In this document: one piece after another, positions 18,108 to 28,533 of the stretch
Position numbering within the stretch: position 1 is the stretch's first letter
How the letters are laid out: every line of letters begins with the position of its first letter
Assembly (NCBI RefSeq): GCF_004766055.1
Contig: NZ_SPQR01000004.1
Span: forward strand, 248,001-312,000
Direction of reading: 5' to 3'
Length of the DNA stretch: 64,000 bases
Source: Desulfosporosinus sp. Sb-LF
Lineage (GTDB): Bacteria; Bacillota; Desulfitobacteriia; Desulfitobacteriales; Desulfitobacteriaceae
Notes under the pieces: generated by a model
The model's input: only the letters and a program-made list of their open reading frames with translations
Database searches by the model: none
What the model was told of the DNA's origin: nothing
Made by a program: the position numbers and the translations under genes

Positions 18108-18501
18108 TCAAAAACCAAACCAAGTAACCGGAAGTGTCAAAAAGGCAATTCCGGTAACCATAAAATTAGCCGTGTTTAAAGTCAAGGAAAGGACTAAGAT
18201 CCCTTCCCTGAACATCGACCCCAAAAGTATTCGCATATTTTCTAGTCCTCGGCCCAGCACTAAACTTGTCAACAGAAGGACTACAACTGAGAGCCAACCC
18301 CATAAACGTGGGCGCTTTAGGTTTATAAAAGAACCACAGATAAACCCAATGAACAAGCCAAATTAAGATAAACAAACCCACATTAAACCTCAATTCTAGC
18401 CATGTTCAATGGGCCAGGAGAAGGGCAATGCAAAATCCCTGAACCAAGCAAATTAATGCACTTGATAGTATATTGAACGATTTAAGATCACGAACGTTCA
18501 T
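18108..18501 (-). pseudogene. Broken small membrane protein gene
   Basis: An ATG at 18501 with GGAGGT ahead opens a hydrophobic frame that meets an in-frame TGA at codon 32. The same frame then continues (LFILIWLVHWVYLWFFYKPK) and shifts near 18290 into a second hydrophobic frame (LWGWLSVVVLLLTSLVL onward) ending in TWFGF. Reading through both lesions gives a protein of about 130 residues with three or four transmembrane segments. It lies directly upstream of the DUF2064 remnant, so the whole former operon is decaying. Family not recognised. Confidence 0.55.
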
Positions 18502-18814
18502 GATACCTCCACGTCAGTTAACGTTATTTGAGTTTAAAGGTTACGATTACAGGTGTCCCATCTGCCGGGAGAACATTTACTATGGTTCAGATCAAGAGCA
18601 AAATTAACGTTGGGGGGCAATGTATACTGAATTCATAAAGTTAAAAGATTCCAATTCAACATTAAATGGAGTATCATTGACAAACAGGCTTTCTATTTTT
18701 TTAAGTTGAAGGAGTCTTTCACTTAAAAAATAGTTAGTTTGGTTGGGTATGGGAAACTTTAACCCAACAAGGTTCTCAATGGCGAGAGCTTTTAACCAAA
18801 AGGGGGATAATTAG
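18502..18814 (+). promoter_or_regulatory. gdhA upstream region and leader
   Basis: A TTGACA at 18677-18682 could be a -35 box, but no good -10 follows it at 17 bases. A hairpin (18693-18706 with 18721-18733, one bulge) and a second small one (18742-18748 with 18762-18768) precede the gene. The ribosome site is AAAAGGGGG before ATG 18815. Confidence 0.4.
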
Positions 18815-20149
<1,335 letters not shown>

Positions 20150-20209
20150 ATATCACGTGTGAAGCCTAAACTGAGTACTTCATAGTAATCTTCAATATTA
20201 TATCACCCT

Positions 20210-20250
20210 CCCTACATAGTCACTTGTGTGTGATAATGTAGGGTTTTTTT
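20210..20250 (+). terminator. Terminator of gdhA
   Basis: 8-bp stem 20210-20217 with 20236-20243 followed by seven T residues. Confidence 0.85.
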
Positions 20251-20299
20251 AGCTTTAAGTACAAAAAACTAATCCCATTTTGACCATAGTTTCAATAAA

Positions 20300-20340
20300 A
20301 GAGCAAGTAGCACGCATCCTAACAGATGGCTACTTGCTCT
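20300..20340 (-). terminator. Terminator of the C_GCAxxG_C_C gene
   Basis: Perfect 12-bp stem 20300-20311 with 20329-20340. On the minus strand it is followed by TTTTATTG. It lies 40 bases after the stop codon. Confidence 0.75.
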
Positions 20341-20380
20341 TCTTGATGACCGTTTGTCTCCGCACCCTATTCCCTTCTAA

Positions 20381-20839
20381 TTATGCCGGCCAAGAAACAC
20401 CATCGTCTAATAACTTCTTTTCTTGAATGAACTCCATTAATAACTTAGCAGTTCCACCCGTTAGTTTTAGACAACGGCGCAAATGTTCGGGTGAGTCAAA
20501 CTCATGAAGATTTAAGCCCCGGCAACAAGTGCCCCCGAATTCATTGACAAACCGATCGTGGAATTGATGTGCAAGATCATAGCTTGGTTCTCTTGATTGC
20601 CCAGGATCTACACGCCCCTTAAAAAGCCCTAGAATCATTGTTGAGCCTGTCAATGCTCCACACATACATCCAGCATGTCCTAAACCTCCACCAAAACCGG
20701 TTGCCATTTTCAACCCTTCATGATTTAAGGGATTTTTTAATATCTCATTAAAAGTATGAACAATAGCCTCGGCACAATTTAGGCCATCTTTGAATTTGTT
20801 ACCCGCTCTTGAGCGAGCATCTAAAGCAAGGTCCGCCAT
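20381..20839 (-). CDS. C_GCAxxG_C_C family protein (putative redox protein)
   Basis: 152 residues with conserved cysteines spaced as in the C_GCAxxG_C_C family: the N-terminal LNCAEAI, then GCMCGALTGS and GGTCCRGL, and a last Cys in RRCLKLTGG. Members are small cytosolic proteins of strict anaerobes and metal or sulfur reducers. They are thought to bind a cofactor or take part in redox chemistry; no member's function is settled to my knowledge. It starts at ATG 20839 and stands alone between gdhA and the HdrD-like gene. Confidence 0.85.
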   Translation of the reverse strand: MADLALDARSRAGNKFKDGLNCAEAIVHTFNEILKNPLNHEGLKMATGFGGGLGHAGCMCGALTGSTMILGLFKGRVDPGQSREPSYDLAHQFHDRFVNEFGGTCCRGLNLHEFDSPEHLRRCLKLTGGTAKLLMEFIQEKKLLDDGVSWPA

Positions 20840-21324
20840 TTGCTATCCCCTCTTCCCTAATTATTTATCTATAAATTACTATTCCACACCAAATGTCATA
20901 TTCCTACTATTCAGAAAAATTAAATTTTAGTTATCTCGCACTTCTATCACCAAATTCAGTAAATTTTATTACAACAGAAAAAGATGATAATTCGATAGGT
21001 TATATTTATCGCTAGATGGTTTGACAAATCATATATCTCGATTTCAAGAACGTAAGACTGATGATTCGCAACATTAAAAAAGGGTAAAAATCTAAACCTA
21101 TTTCTGTTATATATTTACATATTAACGCATTTTAATCAGTTAAATTGAACAATTCTCTTGCTATTCTAAGATAAATAACCATTATCAACCAATTAACGAA
21201 GACTATAATGACTCTGAATTAATCATTCCCAACGTTCCGTATGTGAGAAATTCACCCTTATTGCGACAAAAAAAGTGTGATTGTGACGTAAAAACTACCA
21301 TATGTTAAATTAATTACGAGGATA
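20840..21324. other. AT-rich intergenic region
   Basis: About 485 bases upstream of the HdrD-like promoter. No coding frame with a ribosome site and no clear hairpin. It should hold the promoter of the minus-strand C_GCAxxG_C_C gene and perhaps activator sites. Confidence 0.4.
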
Positions 21325-21353
21325 TTGACTTAAACTGACCTCAATGCTAATCT
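21325..21353 (+). promoter_or_regulatory. SigA-type promoter of the HdrD-like gene
   Basis: TTGACT (21325-21330), a 17-base spacer and TAATCT (21348-21353). It predicts a start near 21360 and therefore an untranslated leader of about 310 bases. Confidence 0.5.
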
Positions 21354-21359
21354 TTATTT

Positions 21360-21670
21360 ATAAGGAAATACGGCTTATCCTTTAGTAATTTAGTTAAAGG
21401 CAGGCGAACTAACGAAACAGTGTACCTCAAATGTTCGACCACCGTCCTAATCACGACTAATTAGTGAAGTAGTTCACAATAATCGTGGATAAGTCGCTTA
21501 TCCCCTATTCCTGGATTTCGTCATGAAAAGGAGACGTTACGGATGTGGCATGGAGGTTGAACTCAAGGTTCTTAGGTCTTCGGCGACAAAGTAGTAAACT
21601 TGAAGTGACGTAGTAGTCCTTATGCCTCGGCGAATCCGTCGAGAGTCTATTTTATAGGGAGGGTTTGAAA
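21360..21670 (+). ncRNA. Long structured 5' leader, candidate cis-regulatory RNA
   Basis: About 310 bases without a supported gene. Hairpins include 21487-21503 (7 bp, 3-base loop), one around 21584 with a GTC/GAC stem, and 21626-21643 (7 bp, one wobble, 4-base loop). I do not recognise a known riboswitch. No T-rich terminator is visible before the gene, so control at translation would be more likely than attenuation. Confidence 0.35.
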
Positions 21671-23722
21671 TTGCGTTTAGATTGGCTACTAATATTCTCT
21701 TTAATTCTTGTCGGTGCAATTCTAGCCTTTAGTTATGCCTTAAAGAAAAAGATCGGCATTTTAACTTTAGGTGCCAAAGATGAAAGGTTTGATAACCCGG
21801 GTAAGCGTTTTATGAATTTTGTTTCCGAGGTATTAGGTCAGCGTAAAATGCTTAATGAACCCTACGGATACATCCATTTCATTATTTTTTGGGGATTCAT
21901 TTTTATCTGTTTAGGTGAGTTGCCTTTGATCTTTGAAGGACTGTTTCCCGCTTATTCCTTTCCCATTTTGGGAACAAACCCCTATTTTTATATGATTAAA
22001 GATGTTCTGACAGCACTGGTGGTCATAGGCTTAATTATAGGAGCTATTCGAAGATGGATCATTAGACCAGCACGTTTATATCGGACACCAGAAGCCGCAA
22101 TTATTGTATTATTAATCTTGGGTGTAATAGTAACGGAATGGATATCAAGTGGCGCAAAGGTAGCGATAGAATCCAATAGCGTATACGCACTAGCGATTAT
22201 GTATAATAGCATGGCCTATCTTTTTAAAGGACTTAGCCCTGATACATTGGTGATCATTCAAGATAGTTTTTGGTGGATTCATATGTTGATTGTCTTTGGT
22301 TTCTTAGTTTATATTCCAAACTCCAAGCATATGCACCTTGTGGCAGTCCATCCTAACGTTTACTTCTCATCCTTAAAACCTATTGGTGCGCAGATCACGC
22401 CGATCGACCTAGAAGACGAAGAACTAACCGAGTTAGGCGTTGCAAGAATAGAGAGTTTTACATGGAAACAATTATTAGACAGTTTCGCTTGTGGAGAATG
22501 TGGAAGGTGCATGGACAACTGCCCAGCCAATATTTCCGGTAAGCCCTTGAATCCCAAACGATTGATCAGTCGCCAGTTGAAAGAGCATCTTCTAGAAAAA
22601 GGCGCGGTCATGAATCTTAAAGGGCTAAAATCTACGGGTGACGAGAGTGCCGATGCCTTAGCCGAAATCGCTGAAAATGATCCTCAAGCAGCTGAGATTT
22701 TGCAAAAAACATTAATTGGAGATATTGTGACTGAAGATGAGATTTGGGCTTGTACTACGTGCATGTCCTGTCAAGTACAATGTCCAGTATCCAATGAGCA
22801 CGTTAGTAAGATCATCGATATGCGTCGATCTCTAGTCATGATGGATAGTAATTTTGCGCCAGAATTACAATTAGCGTTCCGTAATGTTGAGAATAACTAC
22901 AACCCTTGGGGTATCGGTTATAGTGACCGAGCAAATTGGGCTTCTGAGTTAGACGTTAAATTAATCAGCGAAGATGAAAATGTCGAGTACCTCTTCTGGG
23001 TTGGTTGTGCTGGTTCTTTTGATAGTCGAGCTCAAAAAGTATCGGTTGCTATCGCTAAGATTCTTAAAGCCGCTGGTGTTGACTTCGCGATTCTAGGCAC
23101 TGAAGAAAAATGTTGCGGTGACTTTATACGTCGATCAGGGAATGAATATATGTATCAATCCATGGCTGCCGAAAATATCGAAGTCTTAAATGGTTATAAA
23201 GTTAAGAAAATAATCACAGCTTGCCCTCACTGCTTAAATACTTTGAAAAATGAGTACCCAGAATTTGGTGGCAACTATGAAGTAATCCACCACACCCAAT
23301 TGATTGATCAATTAATTAAGGATGGTAAATTAGTTCTCAATACTAAGGGCGAATTTGAACCCCAAAAGATTGTCTACCATGATTCCTGTTATTTAGGTCG
23401 TTACCAGCAAGAGTATAAAGCGCCTCGTGCACTTTTCAACTTAGTACCGGGTGTCGAGTTAGTGGAAATGGAACGTAACCATAATAAGAGCTTCTGCTGC
23501 GGAGCCGGAGGTGGCCGGATGTGGTTAGAGGAGCATCTTGGTGAAAGAATTAATAATCTGCGAGTTGAACAAGCTCTCGATAAGAATGCGCAAGTCATCG
23601 GCGCCAACTGCCCCTTCTGTATTACCATGTTAGAAGATGGGGTAAAAGACAAGGTCGATGCAGACAAACAAACGGTTAAAGTCGTGGATCCTGCCGAGCT
23701 TATTGCTAAAATGATTAGTTAG
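21671..23722 (+). CDS. Membrane-bound HdrD-like Fe-S oxidoreductase (EMO-type, CCG domains)
   Basis: About 683 residues. The N-terminal ~230 residues carry five to six transmembrane segments resembling the nitrate reductase gamma/cytochrome b fold. Two 4Fe-4S motifs follow: CGECGRCMDNCP (~273) and CTTCMSCQVQCP (~360). Two CCG domains (CCGDF ~481, CCGAGGG ~609) are of the HdrB/HdrD type that bind noncubane clusters. Such proteins pass electrons between soluble carriers (often electron-transfer flavoprotein in acyl-CoA oxidation) and menaquinone. TTG 21671 is the likely start because AGGGAGGG lies 7 bases ahead; a TTG at 21665 would be too close. No etfAB genes are adjacent, so the electron donor is not shown by context. 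Confidence 0.88.
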   Translation: MRLDWLLIFSLILVGAILAFSYALKKKIGILTLGAKDERFDNPGKRFMNFVSEVLGQRKMLNEPYGYIHFIIFWGFIFICLGELPLIFEGLFPAYSFPILGTNPYFYMIKDVLTALVVIGLIIGAIRRWIIRPARLYRTPEAAIIVLLILGVIVTEWISSGAKVAIESNSVYALAIMYNSMAYLFKGLSPDTLVIIQDSFWWIHMLIVFGFLVYIPNSKHMHLVAVHPNVYFSSLKPIGAQITPIDLEDEELTELGVARIESFTWKQLLDSFACGECGRCMDNCPANISGKPLNPKRLISRQLKEHLLEKGAVMNLKGLKSTGDESADALAEIAENDPQAAEILQKTLIGDIVTEDEIWACTTCMSCQVQCPVSNEHVSKIIDMRRSLVMMDSNFAPELQLAFRNVENNYNPWGIGYSDRANWASELDVKLISEDENVEYLFWVGCAGSFDSRAQKVSVAIAKILKAAGVDFAILGTEEKCCGDFIRRSGNEYMYQSMAAENIEVLNGYKVKKIITACPHCLNTLKNEYPEFGGNYEVIHHTQLIDQLIKDGKLVLNTKGEFEPQKIVYHDSCYLGRYQQEYKAPRALFNLVPGVELVEMERNHNKSFCCGAGGGRMWLEEHLGERINNLRVEQALDKNAQVIGANCPFCITMLEDGVKDKVDADKQTVKVVDPAELIAKMIS

Positions 23723-23766
23723 TTACACCCTTCATCTCTAATCCACTCTCATTTCTCCATGTTTAA

Positions 23767-23833
23767 GGCTTTATCGACTGCAAATGGGCGTAATAAAACC
23801 CATCGTCAGTCAGTCGATAAAATGCCTTTTTTT
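23767..23833 (+). terminator. Terminator of the HdrD-like gene
   Basis: Outer stem 23767-23780 with 23811-23826, an inner stem ATGGG/CCCAT at 23784-23803, followed by seven T residues. Confidence 0.8.
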
Positions 23834-23937
23834 CATTTTGGAGCATTCATACTGTAATTATAAAGAATTTCTGGATAGCGTGATAAAAGCTCCTCAAATG
23901 TACACACTATTTTTAACATCACAAGGGGGTTTTAATA

Positions 23938-24417
23938 GTGTGGAAAAAATGGATATTAGGTTGCCTTATACTGCTTGTAGGTCTATACGTTTTGTTTCAA
24001 ATCGGCTATGTTGCAACGTCTGGGCCCATGTTTTGTGCTAATTGTCATGAAATACAAAAATATGCCGTATCATGGCAGACATCTCCCCACAAAAGTGTAA
24101 CGTGCTTAGAATGCCACAAACCTAGGGGCGAATTGGGTAAATTCCACGCAAAGGCTAGAGGGTTAAATTATGTGTTTCAACATTTTAGTGGTGACTATAC
24201 CATTCCTACCCGAGCAGTTCTTTCTGATCTGAACTGTATTGAATGTCATTTAGGTGACAATAAGACCTTTCCTAATGCAGTTCGACTAAAGAACACACCT
24301 CAAATAAATCATTACGAAACAATTAAAAAGAGCCAATCTTGTTTAGATTGTCATAGAGAAGCAGGACATGCTGTCGATATTTATCTAACACCTGAATTGA
24401 AGAGTGCCAAGCCTTAA
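23938..24417 (+). CDS. NapC/NrfH-type membrane tetraheme cytochrome c
   Basis: 159 residues with one N-terminal membrane anchor (residues ~5-22) and four CxxCH heme motifs: CANCH, CLECH, CIECH and CLDCH. This is the NapC/NrfH/CymA architecture: a quinol dehydrogenase that delivers electrons from menaquinol to an extracytoplasmic reductase. GTG 23938 follows AAGGGGG at 8 bases. No nrfA or other terminal reductase is adjacent, so its partner is elsewhere or it serves several. Placed after the HdrD-like gene, it suggests a menaquinone-centred electron route, although the terminator between them shows separate transcription. Confidence 0.9.
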   Translation: MWKKWILGCLILLVGLYVLFQIGYVATSGPMFCANCHEIQKYAVSWQTSPHKSVTCLECHKPRGELGKFHAKARGLNYVFQHFSGDYTIPTRAVLSDLNCIECHLGDNKTFPNAVRLKNTPQINHYETIKKSQSCLDCHREAGHAVDIYLTPELKSAKP

Positions 24418-24551
24418 TTCCCCCCCTCTCCAGCACTCTTTACCTTTGAGACACTATCCGATACAATATTATTGCTCGCTATAACCGAGTAATAGCAGTC
24501 CTAAGAAGTTGTTTCTGGGAGCACGTCACTTCTTAAAAAAGGAGATAGATC

Positions 24552-25715
24552 TTGTTAAACTTTAATTATTCAATTCCAACCAAAATCTTCTTTGGTAAAG
24601 AACAAATCCAGTCATTAATCGGGCAAATCAACCAATATGGTACCCGAATTCTCTTGGTTTATGGTGGAGGAAGCATCAAGAAAATTGGACTATACAATAA
24701 AGTAGTAACGCTTTTAAAAGAAAACAACCTTCCCTATTGGGAGCTTCCTGGCATCGACCCCAATCCGCGGATTGAGAGCGTCAGAAAAGGAATTGCCCTA
24801 TGCCGTGAAAATCAGATCAATTTCGTATTAGCTATTGGCGGAGGAAGTACCATTGATTGTGCCAAATTGATCGCTGCGGGATTCTTCTATCCAAAGGATC
24901 CCTGGGATTTAATGATAGGTACAGCGAAGTTCGAAAAGGCCTTACCGCTCGGAACCATTTTGACTCTCGCAGCAACGGGTTCCGAAATGGATCCTATTGC
25001 AGTCATCAGCAATCCCGAAATCAATCAGAAAATTGGGACGGGACATCCGACAATGGCCCCGAAATTTTCTATCCTAGACCCTACATATACGTTTAGTGTC
25101 CCCAAAAGCCAAACCGCAGCAGGCACAGCCGATATTATGAGCCATGCTCTCGAATCCTTTTTTAGTGGAATAAGGAGTGCCTATTTACAAAGCCGGATGT
25201 CTGAAGCAATCTTAAAAACCTGTATTAAATATGGTCCTATAGCAATGGTGGAACCGGAGAATTATGAAGCTCGAGCCAACTTAATGTGGGCCTCCAGCCT
25301 CGCCATCAATGGACTCTTAAGTTACGGTAAAGAACGAAAGTGGAGTGCTCACCCCATAGAACATGAACTGAGCGCCTACTATGATATTACCCATGGCGTC
25401 GGGCTAGCGATCATAACCCCACATTGGATGGAATATGTCCTAGATGACAGTACTGTCGATGTCTTTAAAGACTATGGAGTCAATGTTTGGGGCTTAAACC
25501 CAGAGTTGGAAGCCTATGAGATCGCACGTCAAGCGATTGAAAAGACTAAAGCCTTTTTTGTATCTTTAGGTTTACCGACCACCCTGAGTGCGGTAAATAT
25601 AAGCGAAGAAAAACTTGAACTTATGGCTAACGCTGCCACCAAGCACGGGCCGCTAGGCGAATTCCGGCCTATTAACGCCCACGATGTCCTTCAAATCCTA
25701 AAGGCATCGCTGTAA
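24552..25715 (+). CDS. Iron-containing alcohol dehydrogenase (butanol dehydrogenase-like)
   Basis: 387 residues of the group III metal-dependent alcohol dehydrogenase family. The NAD(P)-binding GGGS segments (YGGGSIKK, AIGGGSTIDCAK) and metal-binding histidines in ADIMSHALESFF, HPIEHELSAYYDITHGVG are visible. Its length and pattern match the clostridial butanol dehydrogenase/YugJ group, which reduces aldehydes to alcohols. TTG 24552 has AAAGGAG ahead; a small hairpin (24502-24545) precedes the site. It is followed after 39 bases by a nitroreductase gene and a common terminator. Confidence 0.92.
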   Translation: MLNFNYSIPTKIFFGKEQIQSLIGQINQYGTRILLVYGGGSIKKIGLYNKVVTLLKENNLPYWELPGIDPNPRIESVRKGIALCRENQINFVLAIGGGSTIDCAKLIAAGFFYPKDPWDLMIGTAKFEKALPLGTILTLAATGSEMDPIAVISNPEINQKIGTGHPTMAPKFSILDPTYTFSVPKSQTAAGTADIMSHALESFFSGIRSAYLQSRMSEAILKTCIKYGPIAMVEPENYEARANLMWASSLAINGLLSYGKERKWSAHPIEHELSAYYDITHGVGLAIITPHWMEYVLDDSTVDVFKDYGVNVWGLNPELEAYEIARQAIEKTKAFFVSLGLPTTLSAVNISEEKLELMANAATKHGPLGEFRPINAHDVLQILKASL

Positions 25716-25754
25716 CGAATATTTATGAAATCTTAAGTTAGGAGATGTCTATTG

Positions 25755-26363
25755 ATGGAATTACTAGAAGCTATTCAGTCCAGACGAAGTATTCGAAAAT
25801 TCTTATCCAAGCCCGTCCCTGAAGAGTATATTACTCAACTTATAGAAGCGGCACGACTCGCTCCATCTGGGAGCAATCTTCAACCCACTCGTTTTATTGT
25901 CATTAAAAGCGACGCAGCCAGAACACAATTGAGCAGTGCAACGTCTTTGCCATTTGTCACACAAGCCCCTGTAGTTATAGCCTGCATTGTTGATACTGAA
26001 TCTTTTGGCAGTATGGAAACTCGGGCACGGGAGCTCAAAGAAGCAGGAGCCTTCACGGATACCCCCCTCGATAACATGGACCCAAAGCTCTATGCAAAAC
26101 GAAAACCCATGGATCAGGCAACAGCAGAAGGCTATCTGCGATTAAATGCGGCCATTGCCATTGACCACATAACCTTGCGTGCAGTCGACTTAGGTCTCGG
26201 AACCTGTTGGGTCATGATGTTTGACCAAGAGAAAGCGAAGCAAGCCCTCGGACTGGACGACAACTACAATGTTGTAGCTTTAATCCCTGTTGGGTACCCT
26301 GACCAATCTCCAGGACCCCGCCCTAGACTTGAACGAGATCAAATTTTACTAAAAGAAATGTAA
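25755..26363 (+). CDS. Nitroreductase family protein (FMN-dependent)
   Basis: About 202 residues. The N-terminal RRSIRKF with LAPSGSNLQPTRF is the FMN-binding signature of the nitroreductase family, and LGLGTCWVMMFD near residue 155 completes the flavin site. A ~30-residue insertion after TESFG is typical of several clostridial members. It reduces nitro compounds, quinones or similar acceptors with NAD(P)H; substrate unknown. ATG 25755 is favoured over the adjacent in-frame TTG 25752 by the TTAGGAG spacing. Probably co-transcribed with the alcohol dehydrogenase. Confidence 0.88.
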   Translation: MELLEAIQSRRSIRKFLSKPVPEEYITQLIEAARLAPSGSNLQPTRFIVIKSDAARTQLSSATSLPFVTQAPVVIACIVDTESFGSMETRARELKEAGAFTDTPLDNMDPKLYAKRKPMDQATAEGYLRLNAAIAIDHITLRAVDLGLGTCWVMMFDQEKAKQALGLDDNYNVVALIPVGYPDQSPGPRPRLERDQILLKEM

Positions 26364-26389
26364 AGTTTACACTAATAAGAAATACGAAT

Positions 26390-26435
26390 GGGGTTGTAAC
26401 AAAACTTAGTTTAAAGTTTGTTACAACCCCATTTT
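26390..26435 (+). terminator. Terminator of the alcohol dehydrogenase-nitroreductase unit
   Basis: Perfect 14-bp stem 26390-26403 with 26417-26430 followed by ATTTT. Confidence 0.75.
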
Positions 26436-26538
26436 CAATATCCCTTATCTTAGGCGGAAATTCCAACTGCGACAAGGGATCGTCACTTCGTGAGTGTTTA
26501 ACCCTTTTTTGAGATACACACCAACTCAGAAAACTTAC

Positions 26539-28233
26539 TTAAAACTTTGTGTCATCAACCTCGTCCAGCCATTGCTCAATCACAGCGATCACTGACAAAA
26601 CACATTCCTTGTCAAAAGGGGACATTAAGTGAGCCAATTCCACCAATTCGAGGAAGGATTTGCTCCCACCTGCTTGACAAAGCTGCAAGTAGTCCTGCCA
26701 TGCGCCCACTCTTCCCTCCTGGGACCTCTTCCAAAATTGAAAGGCACAAATCTGGGCCAAGGTGTAATCGATATAATAAAACGGAGCACTAAAAATATGC
26801 CCTTGCTGATGCCAGTAACTCCCCCGTTCTAAGTATTCGTTGTCACCGTACTGACGATGAGGTAGATATTTCTTTTCAATTTCCCGCCAAGCATCTTTTC
26901 GTTCTTGTGGGGTTGCTTCTGGATGAGAATATACGAAATGTTGAAACTCATCGACTGTTACACCATAGGGAATAAATAAAAGCGCTTCGCTCAAATGAGT
27001 GAAACGATATTTATCGGACGCCTCTTCAAAGAACAGATCCATCCACGGCCAGGCCAAAAATTCCATGCTCATCGAGTGAATTTCGCACGATTCATAGGTT
27101 GGCCATTGGTATTCAGGTAAGGCATACTTCCGGCTGCTGTACACTTGAAAAGCATGTCCGGCTTCATGAGTTAACACATCGACATCGCCCGATGTCCCAT
27201 TAAAATTAGAAAAGATAAATGGGGCCTGGTACTGACTGATAAACGTACAATACCCACCGCCAGCCTTCCCCTTTTTGCTCACCAAATCCATAAGCTCGCG
27301 TTCTGTCATGAAACTGAAAAATTCGTCTGTCTCCGGAGAGAGTTCTCTGTACATGCGCTGCCCATGCTTAAGAATCCAGTCTGGATCTCCCTGGGGTTTC
27401 GCATTCCCTGTAAGGAAGCTGAATTTTTCGTCATAATACATCAGCCTATCCAACCCAAGCCGACGTCGTTGCCGATTGCGCAATTTCGTCGCGACAGGGA
27501 CAATATGCTCTGCCACTTGCTCACGGAAATTTGCCACCTCATCCGGCTGATAATCCGAACGTAACATCCGCGCATAACCAAGTTCGACGTAGTTTTGGAA
27601 ACCCAATCTTTTGGCAATCCGCGTCCGTACGCTAACGAGTTCATCAAAGATCTTGTCAAGGGCCTCTTCCTGTTCGGAGAAGAATGTATATTTCGCCTCA
27701 TTTGCTTTTTTCCGCATCCCTCGATCCGTGGACTGCTGGAAAGGTCCCAAGCCTGGAAGATTTCGCTCCTCCCCCTCAAACATGATCTTAGCTGAGGCGA
27801 TAAGCTTGGTGTACTCAGTCGCGAGTTTATTTTCCAACTGTAGATCTTCGATAATCTCTGGTTTAAAAGTCTTTATGGTCAATTCGGCGATTGTGAAAAG
27901 CTGCTTGCCCCATTTCTCCTCTAATTTGCTACGAAACTGCGAATCCACTAAAGCCTGGTAGAACTGTGAGATCAGTCCTTGATAGATCGGCGTAGTCTCA
28001 TCAAAATATGCTTGCTCTTGCTCGTAATACTTGTCAGTTGTATCCACCGTATGTCTAATTGAGGCAATTTGGGACATCGACTCAAACTCTCCACGTAAAA
28101 AGTTGATCTCAACCATCGCCGCGTTCTGCACATCCATGCTTGATGATTGTGAGAATTTCTTGATCAAAGCTGCAAAACTTGATTGCATTTCCAACATATC
28201 TGGTCTTTTATAAACAAACTCCTTAAATTTCAT
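26539..28233 (-). CDS. pepF: M3 family oligoendopeptidase
   Basis: 564 residues, the usual size for clostridial M3 oligoendopeptidases (PepF/M3B). The zinc site is HEAGH at about residue 356 (in LTHEAGHAFQVYSS), with the third ligand Glu in the ESCEIHSMSMEF helix. The enzyme is a cytosolic metallopeptidase that cleaves short peptides and takes part in peptide turnover or sporulation-associated proteolysis. It starts at ATG 28233 and is a single-gene unit. No export signal is present. Confidence 0.92.
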   Translation of the reverse strand: MKFKEFVYKRPDMLEMQSSFAALIKKFSQSSSMDVQNAAMVEINFLRGEFESMSQIASIRHTVDTTDKYYEQEQAYFDETTPIYQGLISQFYQALVDSQFRSKLEEKWGKQLFTIAELTIKTFKPEIIEDLQLENKLATEYTKLIASAKIMFEGEERNLPGLGPFQQSTDRGMRKKANEAKYTFFSEQEEALDKIFDELVSVRTRIAKRLGFQNYVELGYARMLRSDYQPDEVANFREQVAEHIVPVATKLRNRQRRRLGLDRLMYYDEKFSFLTGNAKPQGDPDWILKHGQRMYRELSPETDEFFSFMTERELMDLVSKKGKAGGGYCTFISQYQAPFIFSNFNGTSGDVDVLTHEAGHAFQVYSSRKYALPEYQWPTYESCEIHSMSMEFLAWPWMDLFFEEASDKYRFTHLSEALLFIPYGVTVDEFQHFVYSHPEATPQERKDAWREIEKKYLPHRQYGDNEYLERGSYWHQQGHIFSAPFYYIDYTLAQICAFQFWKRSQEGRVGAWQDYLQLCQAGGSKSFLELVELAHLMSPFDKECVLSVIAVIEQWLDEVDDTKF

Positions 28234-28533
28234 GTATTTACCTTCCCCCCTTGTTTCATACCTGACCCCTTTTGCTTTTTAATTCAGAGCAATTCTAGTA
28301 TACAAATAATTCTATAAGACTATCCTTAATCCCTCTTTAAAGCTATGCCATCAGTGGTTTCTTACAATAGAAGCCTATGTTCCAACGTCTCTGACTATTT
28401 ATTAGACCACTCTTTATATTATTTGAATCATCGTTCAGTTTTGGTAATATTTCGACATCGTTTGAATTTAATTTATGGTATTATTCTAGAGAATCGACAA
28501 GCAGCGTGAATATGGAAAAATGGGGGTTATAGA
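28234..28533. other. Divergent promoter region pepF / crotonase
   Basis: About 300 bases between two divergent genes. AT-rich, with the crotonase ribosome site AATGGGGG just before 28534. No clear operator or hairpin. Confidence 0.4.

Noticed and set aside
21546-21561. Sequence like a sigma-54 promoter (TGGCATG-N4-TTGAA) in the HdrD-like leader
   Set aside because: The -12 GC is missing and no enhancer-like repeats were found; the SigA-like promoter upstream explains the leader better.
27441-27779. Second minus-strand frame inside pepF
   Set aside because: Overlaps the well-supported M3 peptidase in another frame; Arg-rich shadow composition.
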